From positions 197,804,174-197,868,173 of the forward strand of contig CAXKWD010000003.1 in NCBI GenBank assembly GCA_964059195.1: DNA of 64,000 nucleotides, read 5' to 3'. Of the stretch, positions 45,936 through 57,230 are shown in pieces (within the stretch, counting starts at the first letter, position 1; each line of letters begins with the position of its first letter). The DNA is from Ectobius pallidus (Eukaryota; Arthropoda; Insecta; Blattodea; Ectobiidae). The position numbers and the translations under genes are program-made. The notes below the pieces were generated by a model. It was not told the origin of the DNA, did no database searches, and saw only the letters and a list, made by a program, of their open reading frames with translations.

Positions 45936-46030
45936 GAAGGGCCTAGTTCCATAAAGGCGTAAGACACAAGGACATAGTTTCGAGAAATCTTGATGTTTTT
46001 AAACAATGTTACCACTCACAAGTAGTGGTT
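45936..46030 (+). mobile_element. Left half of the GAAGGGGCTAGTTCC MITE
   Basis: GAAGGGCCTAGTTCCATAAA onward aligns with 22985-23080, with scattered substitutions. The right end is absent. Confidence 0.7.
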
Positions 46031-46130
46031 TAATGTTTAATTTTATAACATATATTTTTGAAGGACAGGCTAAATTAGTGTTCTGCAAATTTAAAAGGTA
46101 GTATTGGGATTTTTTACAACTAGACGTTAA

Positions 46131-46390
46131 GGTGATTTTTTAAAAATATCCCCACTTCTAAGTCCTTGGTCTTATTTTGCCCATCAACTAACCAGACCAA
46201 GATTTCGCATCTTTATTAGTAAGGGATTAATATATGAAAAATCACCGGTAGTTATCGTAACCATAAACTTTTGAGTTGATGGTTTTGGGGTATAGGGATC
46301 ATGAAACGTAAAACTGCACAGAAATTTCCAAAAGTCGTACCACAGAAATGATTTCAATGGGTAAGCTTTCAACAAAATCTACCTGATACT
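46131..46390 (+). promoter_or_regulatory. Orphan copy of the IR-proximal 5' flank
   Basis: Blocks such as CCTTGGTCTTATTTTGCCC, GGGATCATGAAACGTAAAA, GTTATCGTAACCATAAA and CAATGGGTA align in order with 6590-6840 and 19050-19300. No TATA block, signal peptide or receptor follows. Best read as the relic of another receptor locus, or a piece copied from one. Confidence 0.6.
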
Positions 46391-46837
46391 AACAAAAAAC
46401 ATTCAAAAAACATACTCCTCATTCAGTAGAAGGCCATGACTGAAATACCATCATGCACCAGCTCCTTAACCCTTGTACAGTATCTTCTCACTGTTTCTAT
46501 ATAATGGTTCTTGCGAAAGGAATCGAGAAACGTATTTTATTTTATTTAACTTCATCGCTAGCTGTGGGTCTGGCTGGACTGGTAACGGAGCTCTTTAATC
46601 CCGGCATTACGGCTTTGTACTTTCTAATGAGATGTGTCTTTGTTTTCACAACTTCAAAGACTAATTAGCTCTACGTGGCCGTGCTGTAGAGGCTCATTAT
46701 CTCTCAGGCCGTGACCGCTCTTCACTTGATTTTCTTTATTTGCGAGATTTTCTGCATGACTTTTCCATCTCACAAGTTTGTGTGTGATGTGGTTTTTAAG
46801 GAAATGTAGTATTAGTAGATGTGTATTTACTAATAAC

Positions 46838-46880
<43 letters not shown>

Positions 46881-47010
46881 GTTTATTTAACCTGGAGAAA
46901 GTTAAGACCGTAAGGTCTTTTCTTCCACTTCACCAGGGACTAATAGTAACTTACATTAGTTGTTACTACTATGCTAATTAAGCTAAAGTCATAGAACTGT
47001 GTCATATATT
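46391..47010. repeat. Spacer with AAT microsatellite and a LINE-like 3' UTR
   Basis: An AAT array (46835-46880) is followed by GTTTATTTAACCTGGAGAAA and GACCGTAAGGTC, which read on the minus strand looks like a LINE 3' end with its trinucleotide tail. Short frames before it are not supported as genes. Confidence 0.5.
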
Positions 47011-47014
47011 AAAC

Positions 47015-47689
47015 CAGCAGGTCCCCGCGGCTTCGCCCACGATAATTAACTGGAAGATTAAAAATTAAGAGCAAAATAATGAAAACATTATATTTATTAC
47101 CACTTACATGTGAATAATTCATAAACTAAACGATTAATCGTTATAACGAAACCGCTAACAATCCAGCTTTGGATTGCATTCCACGATTAGAAAGCATCGC
47201 CTGGGGAATACGACCCCATATTCGAGTTCCCTGGCCTAGAAATCCCCTGCATAGTGAGTTCCGTCCAAATCGATCAATGTTTGCCCATTTAGGCATTATC
47301 CCTCTTCCGTCTGTGATGCCTGCGTGCCTTGACATTATATACAAATGAATCGACCAGGGTGGGCTTACAAAATCCAAGCGATCGCGATGCTTTTATTTAA
47401 AACTTATGACAAAAATAGGCAAAGCCACCTTCAATTGATTTGACAATTGGAATGTTTTACAAAAAACTGATGTTTTGATAGCGAAAAAAAATCTCATTTT
47501 CTGCCAGTTTTTCACTCATATCTCGCCAACGAAAGCGAAAATCTAAAGTCCGGCTTCGACGTGCATTCGGGCACCCTTCAGTCCATCTATGTTTAAAATG
47601 TCAGATCTCTGCATTCAGTAGATTTTGTTGGGCATCGTGCACAAACAGACAGACAGACAAACAGACAAACACTTCCTCTTATTATTATG
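47015..47689 (+). repeat. GCCCGYGGCTTCGC repeat family, copy 2
   Basis: CCCGCGGCTTCGCCCACGAT, then AATTAAAAATTAAGAGC and CATAGTGAGTTCCGTCCAAA, as in copy 1, ending with ACAGACAGACAGACAAAC. The minus frame 47141-47377 lies within it and is not a gene. Confidence 0.6.
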
Positions 47690-48028
47690 ACTGACTAACT
47701 GACATTGTCCTGTAACCCCTATGGTGGGGCATAGGGCCTCCAAGTGGAGGTTTCATTACCTATACTAATCTTGTTACGCTTATTTTCCGAGAGAGGGCAG
47801 AGGGACAGGTAGTAAGCCCATCGCCCCTCAACCCCCTCCGTCAACTAAGGTATTGTTTGGACGGGAAAGGGCGGAGAAATTTTGTCCAGAGGCTCTAATT
47901 TAGGATTGGAGTTCTTTTACGTGCCGTAAATCTACGACATGGGACCCCCAGCTTAAAGTCCCTCCGTGCCCAGGCCGGGTTTGATCCCGCGACTTTCGAA
48001 TCTAGAGCGGGCGACCACCGCGGCCGAT
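47690..48028 (-). repeat. SINE with GGGATCAAACCCGGCC head, minus-strand copy
   Basis: Read on the minus strand it runs from the tRNA-like CGCGGGATCAAACCCGGCC head to a TCAGT-repeat tail near 47690, and keeps CTCTCGGAAAATAAGCG. Uninterrupted, so it shows the unbroken structure of the two split copies. Confidence 0.8.
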
Positions 48029-48217
48029 CTTATTATTAACTTACAGATGAGCGAAAATGACCCGATAGAACAATCATCCCGCTGTGTTTGTACCTAGGAA
48101 CTCGGGACCGTGGTATTTTTCATTTTGAATGTTGTCTAATATATCGTTAATGAAAATAAGATTAAGGAAAAAATAATATTACTGTTAAGTAGAAAAGTAT
48201 AAATAGAAATAATAATG

Positions 48218-48291
<74 letters not shown>

Positions 48292-48700
48292 CATTTTGAA
48301 ACATAATAGGATAAGAGAATTCCTTCCAAGGAAAAAGTGTGAAAGGGTTAGATTCTACTTTTACGGTTGATGTAACTTCTTAATGCATTGGTTGCAATAC
48401 GCTGCTTTTTATTACGAGGAATCGTTAGACAAAATGGTATTCTAATAGCACAGAAATCTGCAGTGATTGTGGGAGGTTTGCATCTATCAGGGTGGTTGTA
48501 ATGTGGAAAGTTAAATTGTGTGCAAATGAGGACAATTACTAGAGATCGACGCTAAGCTAGGATTGTTAACGACGATGTGCTGATCGCCAACTCCAGCTTT
48601 ATTGTTCACAAACATTACCACAGTGATTATAACACCGGGGTCCGCAACCAATTTTTTAGGTTAGTTCATAACACAGACGTTCGTTAAATTAATTCGAGAT
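48029..48700. repeat. Spacer with long AAT microsatellite
   Basis: ATA/AAT array at about 48207-48290. The rest is unassigned AT-rich DNA without a gene. Confidence 0.6.
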
Positions 48701-49843
48701 TTATTAAGTGCCAGTATGGTACTTATGAGATTGTGTAGGGGACGAAGAAATGTCTGTCTGTCCGTGTGCCTGTACGCACCATAACTCAAATACACTTTTT
48801 CGGATTTTCATGAAACTTGGAAAACACATTTATAATGTCCATGGGAAAAACCCTATTGATATTGAACCAAATCAACCGGTACCGGAGTAATACCCAATTT
48901 AGTGCCTATTTTAATAGATTATATTAGAAAGGCGCCCTAACTCAAATACGCTGTATCGGATTTCCATGAAACTTGGTATACGAATTTATGACGCCTATTG
49001 AAAGTACCCTATTGAATTTGAACCTAATCTTTTGACTGGCACTGGAGTAAAACCCAATTTAGTGTCTGTTTAAAGGCGCAATAACTCAATACGCTTTATC
49101 GGATTTTTATGAAACTCCGTACACGCATTTATATGATGAAATGCCTATTGATGAGAAGATGTCTATTGATATTCGACCAAATCGGTTGGCCAGTACCTGG
49201 AATAATGCCCAATTTAGTGCCTTTTATGTTAATATATAAGAAGTCTCGATAACTCAGATATGCTTTATTGGATTATCCTGAAACTCTGTGTACCCATTTA
49301 TAACGTACATGGGAAGACGTCTACTGATATTGGACCAAATCGGTAGACCGGTACCGGAGCAAAACCCAATTTAGTGTCTATTATAAAGATGCGGTAACTC
49401 AAATACGCTTAACCGGATTTTTATGACACATGGCATACACATTTATAATGTCCATGGGAAGACGTCTATTGATATTGGATGAAATCGGGTGACCTGTTTC
49501 GGAGTAATGCTCAATTTAGTGCCTATTTTATGGTAATATACGTATTCGAAAGAATTTATGAAATGCACATCAGTTATCATGACAACATAGCCTATTGTTT
49601 TACTGTGATCTTATAAGACTTTGGCAATTAAAATACAGTTAGCTATGACAAATAACACTACTGCTTTACATGCGCTTATCCAACTAGACCGTTAAACTGA
49701 CCCAGGTGGCCGAGATGGTAACGTCCTGGCCTCACATTCTGGAGTTCCATGGTTCAAATCCCGAAACCGGCCAATTTGACTTTTTTTTGTATTCTTCATA
49801 TCATAACTGATTAAACAAAAACATACTGGCACTTTGTTACATC
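48701..49843 (+). mobile_element. P-family element, best-preserved copy, carrying a SINE insertion
   Basis: Starts TTATTAAGTGCCAGTATGG and ends CATACTGGCACTTTGTTAC, so both ends are present in inverted orientation. Five internal units begin near 48783, 48938, 49083, 49250 and 49395. A SINE head (49697-49793) interrupts the right part. Confidence 0.75.
49697..49793 (+). repeat. SINE head (GGCCGAGATGG family) inside a P-family element
   Basis: GACCCAGGTGGCCGAGATGG with B-box GGTTCAAATCCC, then GGCCAATTTGAC and a T run. The body of the family is missing. Confidence 0.7.
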
Positions 49844-50044
49844 AGTTTACCTGATTTTATTTCAAGTGCAGAAGCTAAAAGGAAAACAACTTTTTTATAG
49901 TGCATAGAATGAAAAAAGAATAAATTATTGAATTTAATAACTTAATATGTTAAGACACAAAACTAGATTAATGCTCTTAGCATTGCTTTTAAATTCACGC
50001 AGTGTTTAAAAAGCCAAATTAAAAGCATGGCATTGTATTTTTAC

Positions 50045-50765
50045 TAGGAGGTGCCCGTGGCTTCGCCACGATAATTCTTTTAAAAATTAAAAATTAAGAG
50101 TATAATAATTATTAAAGCATTATATTTATTAACACTTGCACGCCAATCATTCATAAACTAAGCCATTAATAATTAATGAAACAGCTAAAATTCCTGCTTT
50201 AGAGTACATTCCACGAAATGAAAGCGCCCCCTGTGAAAACTATATCAGAATCGATTATGCAGTTCCAAAGAACCTGTGGACACATAATACGTATTGTTGA
50301 CATGAATATGATGTGAATTTTATTTTATCAATTCAGTGTAATTTTCAGAAATTATACAATGTTTCAAGGGAAGGAATGGTTTGTTTGGATTATTATTATC
50401 AGCGATATTTCAAGAGATAAAACCATCAATATTTTACAGCTGTTGCCCCCGGCTTCGCCCGCCATTATTCATTGACTCCAGGATTTTTAAGAAAATTACA
50501 CTGGTAGATTATAAAAAATGTTTGTGGTTCAGAGCTATGAAAATTGTAAGTAAAAATAAAATTAGAATATTGTTCATTGTGTTCACATCACTTAGGCCTT
50601 ATATAATAAAAAAACGGTTTTCCTTCCTAATTTTGTAGTCGTCATGAAAGTTTAGACTGCGAGAGACGAACATCGCCGAATATACCCGATGACTCACGAA
50701 GCGGGCGAGCAAGCACGCAATTTAGGGCCGTTGAATTGTATAAGAGTAGATGTTTTAAAACAATT
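50045..50765 (+). repeat. GCCCGYGGCTTCGC repeat family, copy 3
   Basis: GGTGCCCGTGGCTTCGCCAC, then ATTAAAAATTAAGAG, a second GGCTTCGCCCGCC module at about 50449 and the end GGGCCGTTGAATTGTATAAG. Nearly identical, with small indels, to 55437-56165. The plus frame at 50381-50638 lies within it and is not supported as a gene. Confidence 0.75.
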
Positions 50766-50779
50766 TCATAGGCTATGTA

Positions 50780-51243
50780 CAGGTAGGGGAGAACAAAAAA
50801 AGCGGACCGACTCTTGTAGCTGATTTCAGAGCCTTGTTCACACCAGTGTCCGTGCGTATTCCTTAGACCTGTTTAGTTGGACGACAGCCACCCTGCTGGT
50901 TATTGCTTTCGTCTTAGTTGAATAGTTCAGGTGCTTGGGGCGCATGACCTTTATGCGAAAGGTCGCAGGTTAGATTCCCGTGTTTCCTTAATGCACATTG
51001 TTTTCCCACTACTTTTCTATTGCCGCAGTATTTAACTACTTAGATAAACGGATTATTCCCAGAAAATGAATTTTACTAGCTTATTTTCTAATGGGTTTCG
51101 AAATGGGCTAAGTCAACAGTCGACACTAGAATAAATTTCAATACATTCCTTGCTATCCTGTGAATGCCGCTAGGCATGCGCAGTGGCTCATATCTGCAAC
51201 TTAGATATTTTAGTCGGTCCGCTTCCCCCCCCCCTACTTGTAC
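50780..51243 (-). mobile_element. MITE, TGTACARGTAGGGG family, minus-strand copy
   Basis: Reverse-complement relative of 2087-2695 with both ends (TGTACAGGTAGGGG and CCCCTACTTGTACA). The internal tRNA-like cassette at about 50930-50990 differs from the one in the 2087 copy. Confidence 0.75.
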
Positions 51244-51660
51244 ACAATAAAATGACGTTTTGCTCAAGGCGGTTTTTTATGCATTATTTCGTTTCGTGCT
51301 TCTAAATAACAATGGCTTGAATCTGAATTTAGTTAATTTGTAGATTTAAAACCGGCAAATCTCCAAGGTGAGCCGTGTTCAAGCTATATAAAAACAGCGA
51401 CTTTGCTACATTGTTTGTTATAAATCGTTGTAAAACTATAACAAAATAAGCTATCATGATTATGAAAATTTATGGTAGACTTACTCACGGGTTTAAAGCA
51501 CGTACGTAATTTCTTTCTCGTAATTTTTGTACAGAATTTATTATTTTTATGAGAGGTAGAAATTCAAAACGCTCTCCTGAAAAATTAGGTTTTTTCTGAT
51601 AGGCCTAAGCCCTTTTCACGTAAAACCGGCGATATATTTAAATTAATTTCAGGTATTCAA
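51244..51660. other. AT-rich spacer, nothing recognised
   Basis: No gene or repeat identified. Confidence 0.4.
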
Positions 51661-52304
51661 GTGTAGCGTGCCCGCCTCTAGATCCGCAGGTCCCGGGATC
51701 AAACCCGGCCGCGGTCGATGGATTTTTCCGGACGTCAAAATCCGGGCACGGAGTCCGTGTCGTAGATTTACGGCACGTTAAAGTTCAAAAGTTCAAATGT
51801 TCAACATGAACATGCATGCATAAACATAATCAGTAATTAGTACAAACAAATAAGACAGATATTATTATAACAATACACTTAGATTATGCCCATACAACTA
51901 TGTATAATAAAACAGTATAACATACTAAAAGAGTTTCAATATAAACATCTGTTTACCTCCATTTCTACATACCTTGAGTTCCCTTTGGTCTTGAGGGCAA
52001 CTTTATAATTCAAGGCTATATGGACATATAGGCCTACTAATGAAATAATTTTTTAGTGCAAATTTAAAGAACTCCAAGCCTAAATTAGAGCCTCTGGACA
52101 AAATTTCCCGGCCTTTTGCGTCCGAGTAATACCTTAGTTTTCTGGGGGGTTGTTGGGCGATGGGCTTACCACCTGTCCCTCTGCCCTCTCTCGGAAAATA
52201 AGCGTAACAAAATTCACATAGGTATCAGAAACCTCCAATTGGAGGCTCTTCGCTCCGACACTGGGGATATAGGACAGAGTCAGTCAGTCAGTCAGTCAGT
52301 CATT
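51661..52304 (+). repeat. SINE with GGGATCAAACCCGGCC head, interrupted copy
   Basis: The head at 51690-51720 and the body up to CGGCACGTTAAAG at 51784 are followed by about 280 bp of foreign DNA. TTTAAAGAACTCCAAGCC at about 52066 then resumes the SINE, which ends in a TCAG array at 52276-52302. TTAAAG occurs on both sides of the insert, a possible target duplication. Confidence 0.75.
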
Positions 52305-52586
52305 CCCCCAAGTAAAATGCATTCAGGTGGCAATCGTAAAAGGTTAATAATCGGCCAGCCTCAATGGTCTCGTGATCAGAGTGGGGTGAAGCCTGGTGCA
52401 AACATGGAGAATCTTTCTTTCGTAGAAGATTCCAGGGTGCAAGAAAAGTTTAATATGTAAGGGCCCCCTTATTATTACCCATTTATAAATAGCCCGTTTC
52501 TTCATATCCACCTCGGCAGAAGAGGGAAGGGTGGAGTGGACAAAGAAATCATAATTAGTTACATACGATACATACCAATATTAGTA
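52305..52586. other. Spacer, nothing recognised
   Basis: A frame crosses from the SINE tail into this stretch (52116-52460) and is therefore not a gene. Confidence 0.4.
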
Positions 52587-52588
52587 TA

Positions 52589-53120
52589 TACAGGGTGTTT
52601 ATGAATAATACCGAAATATTTTACGTGTGAATACATGGGACATATACAAGCAAATTTATTAGGCGATTTTTGCTCTATGGATTCAATGTTTCCTGTCACA
52701 GCATAAAATTTCCCAGGGCATGGCCGCCACTGACTTCTATCATCTGAAAAATGCAAAACAAATCAACTTCGTTGTTAATACTGTAGTTATGAATTTTTAA
52801 AAAAAACTTAAGCAGTGAATCATGTGATTAGTCTGTAAGTTTTTCAGACTATGGAAACAAATTATGATACACCTGTTCTGATGAATTATTAAGAATCAGG
52901 TATTTATCTATCAATAAGAAGGCATGAAGTCAATTTAATGAAAATGTTAACCCTATTTCGTTTAATTATTGACTTATGAGCAGCAAATTGTAATGATTTT
53001 AATGCCCTGTAGCATACACATTTTACGTCTGTGAGCATTGATCACCTAATAAAAGTTGCTTGTCTATGTCCCCTCTATACACAGGTAAAACATTTCGGTG
53101 TTATTCATTAACACCCTGTA
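52589..53120. mobile_element. 532-bp MITE, TACAGGGTGTT family, second copy
   Basis: Inverted ends TACAGGGTGTTTATGAATAA and TTATTCATTAACACCCTGTA, with TA duplicated outside (52587-52588, 53121-53122). More diverged at its left end than the copy at 28347. Confidence 0.85.
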
Positions 53121-53122
53121 TA

Positions 53123-54544
53123 ATAACTGAATATCTCATCCACTGGATTAAAGAACACATGGAAGAGGATTGGACAAGCCTGCTTCACAGGGATTTCAGA
53201 GCTCAATCAGCACATCTCTCTAATTACTTCTTCAATTTAATTTGTTTCCTTATCGATCCACTACCAGCACCAAGTTAGCTCCTACCTGACCTCTCTCACA
53301 ACTTCTTACAGCTAAAATAAGGATGAAATCTTAACGTCTTAACTCATATAGGTTATGTCTATTGCTGCGTTTTTACGATATCCCTACCTAATGTTATAAC
53401 TAAAAACTATTTTTACATTTAATCTATAGGTTAACACAGCTAAAACAATTATCATAGGTAATCCCACGAAAGTTGACGCGTTTATCGATATATTCGCGAC
53501 TCCGCAGCAGGAGCGAATTTATCTGATGTCGTCAACTCGAGTTGCATTCATTAAGACTATTTCATGAATGAAAACGTAACGGATTATAAAATAATAATTA
53601 CCTGCGTGTTTTGTTGTAAAACAAAACTAACAGCTGCGAGATTACGGCATACTATGAGCCAACCATCCATGAATCGATCGAGGGACAGCGTCCGACTGAC
53701 TGGTATAATGAACCTATAGACAGCAGTGGTACCAGTCACATAGCATCGATCGCCAGCGATCAACAACGAGGGTGAGAGATCATCTGGTCTGTGAAATCAA
53801 ACCTGTCCGTTTTTCAATCGCCAGTCGATGGCAAACTTCGTACCCACCTGAATTTCAGAATTGATGCTGGAAGATTTAACTTATACAATATTGTCGTTTT
53901 AAACTTATATTTGAATGAAATATAATTGCACGAATCATTTAAGGCATTTAAAACGATATCTTCTTATGTAATTTAATTTTAAAAACACAAAAATAGATCG
54001 AGTTGTAAGCACCTAGCGGTGGGCGATCGAACTACAACAAACAAGAAACCTCTTCGCTCGGCCGACTGATGGAAGCTTGAAGTAAACAGATGTAGCCTGA
54101 TATAGTAGGCATAATATTAAACCTTACATCCCAACACATGTAGTATGATAATGTGCAGGAAATAGGCATTCGTATTCCTAATAAGGTAATATACTTTACC
54201 TCTAATATACAGTGATGAGTAGACCCAGTAAAATAATATAGGTACATAACCTATAATATTTTCGTTGATCGATGACGCTCGATGCAGTGTGACAAGGAAC
54301 AGAAATTTAGTCGAGAGCGCAAGATGGCAGTCGGCTGGTCTTGATCGATCGAAGCTCAGTGTGACAGGCCGCTTAGAGTTACCATATTGTGATCAATGCT
54401 ACCAATAGTGCATATAAGACATGGTTAACTTCATTCAGGTAAGCTAACAGCAGAACGGAATAAAAGCATACAAACTGGCTTGCACCGAATCGAAATTGTG
54501 TTCTTAATCAATGTACGTTTCAATTATTTCAATTTCCAATCAAG
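53123..54544. other. Spacer with GATCGATCG-rich stretches
   Basis: 53640-53800 and 54000-54370 are less AT-rich and repeat TGATCGATCG / CATCGATCG words partly in opposite orientation, perhaps an old inverted-repeat element. No gene can be supported. Confidence 0.35.
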
Positions 54545-54740
54545 TTATGTTATATAAAATAATCTTTTTTTTTTCTTTCTTTCTTTTTTCCTTGTCTTTC
54601 CTTTTTCCTTATTATCTGTTCTTTTCTTATTTTCTGTGTTTTCTGTATGACACACAAACACCCATGCCCGAGGCGGGACTCGAACCCACAGCCTCCTTAC
54701 CCACAGCTCCAAGGCTACCGCGGCTAAGGAGACCGGCATA
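54545..54740 (-). repeat. tRNA-derived SINE with A-rich tail, minus strand
   Basis: On the minus strand CTTAGCCGCGGTAGCCTTGG gives the A-box region and GGGTTCGAGTCCCGCC a perfect B-box. The tail is purine-rich down to 54563. A fragment of the other SINE tail (GTCGGAGGAATTTTTCTCC, minus) adjoins at 54745-54785. Confidence 0.7.
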
Positions 54741-54785
54741 ATTTTAGCATGAGAATATTATAGGAGAAAAATTCCTCCGACACTG

Positions 54786-55436
54786 CATGTGATGTATTAT
54801 TCACTGCACACTGATGCTTACGTGTCCAGTAACGAGCAGACGTTTCACCCGGTAAAACGGCATCCTCGTGATTCCTACAAGAATATTGTAAGATAAACGG
54901 CCGTGATTGGTCTATATCCGAGGAATTGCTAAACGTTATTGGTCAATATCAAACACGCGGCGTATGGGTGGAATAGACGTGCTATAATAAAGATTTAAAT
55001 ATTTTCTGTTGAAAATTTATTTAGCTATAACAGGAAGGATTTTGTTTACATGCATGTGGGTATATTTCCTTACCTATGCCTAACATAAATATTTTAAGCT
55101 AATTTTAGAAATAAGTAATTTTTGGTAAAGCCGGATTTAATGATATGTTATTTTACATTCTCGTATTTACGTGGTAAAAAGAAATGTGATCGTGAAAAAT
55201 TGTAATCGAGATTACGCTGGGGAATAAATGTTTCACATTGCCCAAAAAAGAGATAAAAAAGTGTTTTGCAATAATGTCTGTGCGCATCTGTAGTGGGTAA
55301 ACAGTTCATTATACTGTATATACTTATATTTTTGTCAATGCCACGAATGATTTGAAAATCGCCGATAAATTTATCTAGGCGACTTCCAAGTCATTGCATT
55401 TATAACGACTATTTAACGAATAATATGTAAGAAACT
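54786..55436. other. Spacer with one inverted repeat partner
   Basis: 54886-54965 (AAGATAAACGGCCGTGATTG ... GAATTGCTAAACG) recurs inverted at 61905-61985. Otherwise unassigned; no gene. Confidence 0.45.
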
Positions 55437-56165
55437 AGGAGGTGCCCGTGGCTTCGCCACGATAATTCTTTTAAAAATTAAAAATTAAGAGTATAATAAT
55501 TATTAGAGCATTATATTTATTAACACTTGCACGCGAATCATTCATAAACTAAGCCATTAATAATATTAATGAAACAGCTAAAATTATGGTTTCATAGTAC
55601 ATTCTAAAATTAGAAAGTGCCCCCTGGGAAAACTATATCAGAATCGATTATGCAGTTCCAAAGAACCTGTGAACACATAATACGTATTGTTTCTCAGCTG
55701 TTTATTGACATGAACATGATGTGAATTTTATTTTATCAATTCAGTGTAATTTTCAGAAATTATATAATGTTTCAAGGGAAGGAATGGTTTGTTTGGATTA
55801 TTATTATCAGCGATATTTCAAGAGATAAAACCATCAATATTTTACAGCTGTTGCACCCGGCTTCACCCGCCATTATTCATTGACTCCAGGATTTTTAAGA
55901 AAATTACACTGGTAGATTATTAAAAATGTTTGTGGTTCAGAGCTATGAAAATTGTAAGTAAAAATAAAATTAGAATATTTGTTCATTGTGTTCATTTCAC
56001 TTAGGCCTTATATAATAAAGAAACGGTTTTCCTTCCTAATTTTGTAGTCGTCATGAAAGTTTACACTGCGAGAGACGAACATCGCCGAGTATACCCGATG
56101 TCTCACGAAGCGGGCGAGCAAGCACGCTATTTAGGGCCGTTGAATTGTATAAGAGTAGATAGATA
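55437..56165 (+). repeat. GCCCGYGGCTTCGC repeat family, copy 4
   Basis: Near-identical to 50045-50765, with a short extra segment (TTTCTCAGCTGTTTAT at about 55690) and scattered changes. Confidence 0.75.
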
Positions 56166-57230
56166 GTTTAAGTGTTTTGAAATTGAATTATTTGAATAGC
56201 ATTTTAGATTGATGCGGTACTATTAAAAGGCTCTCATGACTGGACTCCGGATTTTACGTAAAATTCAATTTTTATCCTTGAAAGGTAATAGGGTAAACTT
56301 GCCTAATTTCGCAACAAATCCAGTAAATTGGATTTATTATTGTTTAAAATTGTTTTAAATATGTTCAAAATATGTGGAATATATTAACAAAACCCTTGCG
56401 CATTACAACATATATATCAAAAATAGTAATTAGAAGGGAAGATATTGATAAACAGATGATAAAAGATAAACTGCATTACTGCCAAATTAGGAATAGTACT
56501 CTCCTAATTTCGCAATATACTTTCCTAATTTCGCAGTAGCTCAAAATGCTATCTGCAGATGTCTACAACTTAGACTGCACATGTCTACAACTTAGGACAT
56601 CCATTACAAATCTATCTCCCTGCATCCCTTACACTGAAAATGTGGTTCATAAGGACATCCCTGGCATCTGAAAGTGCCTGAACACGATCAGGCACATAAA
56701 AATGGATACTTTTTTTAAATTATATATAACAGCAAAGTACCTTATTATTCGAGAGGCTCCTTCATGCCCCGTCATCTTCCAGGCTTACCAACCACCGCTT
56801 ATTTTACCTGGGCCCTCCCACCTCAGTTCCACAGGCATCCAGAGCCTCTCGAACCCCGGAATACTCCGGGAACATTGTGTCGTCTGGCCAGGAAGACACA
56901 ATGCTAAGGTTGAGAAAAGCTCTCTGCGATCTGTATTATATAGTTAATTCACTGCAATGCATCTTATAAGCGAGGGATATGCCAAAGAAGAAATTTATAA
57001 TTTTTGTGGATATATTTTTCGAAAATAATTGTTTTTTCTCATAGATACCATTTTTTTGCATCTTTCAGTCGTTAAATATGAAAGCATATGCTAAGGCAAA
57101 GTGTTTTGAAATTGAATTATTTGAATAGCATTTTAGATTGATGTGGTACTATTAAAAGGCTTTCATGACTAGACTCCGGATTTTAGGTAAAATCCAATTT
57201 TTATCCTTGAAAGATAATATAAATCTAAAT
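56166..57230. repeat. About 120-bp direct repeats flanking 0.8 kb
   Basis: 56168-56290 and 57100-57225 share GTTTTGAAATTGAATTATTT, then GACTCCGGATTTTA and CAATTTTTATCCTTGAAAG. Between them CTAATTTCGCA recurs at about 56301, 56506 and 56525. This could be the ends of an element or an unequal duplication. The frame at 56702-56947 is unassigned. Confidence 0.5.

Noticed and set aside
27762..48290. CRISPR-like or functional arrays
   Set aside because: The periodic tracts are simple AAT, TA, CA, TAAG or TCAG microsatellites and SINE or LINE tails.
53640..54370. Promoter or first exon of a host gene in the less AT-rich GATCGATCG stretch
   Set aside because: No coding frame or paired splice signals; the words recur in inverted orientation, more like an old repeat.
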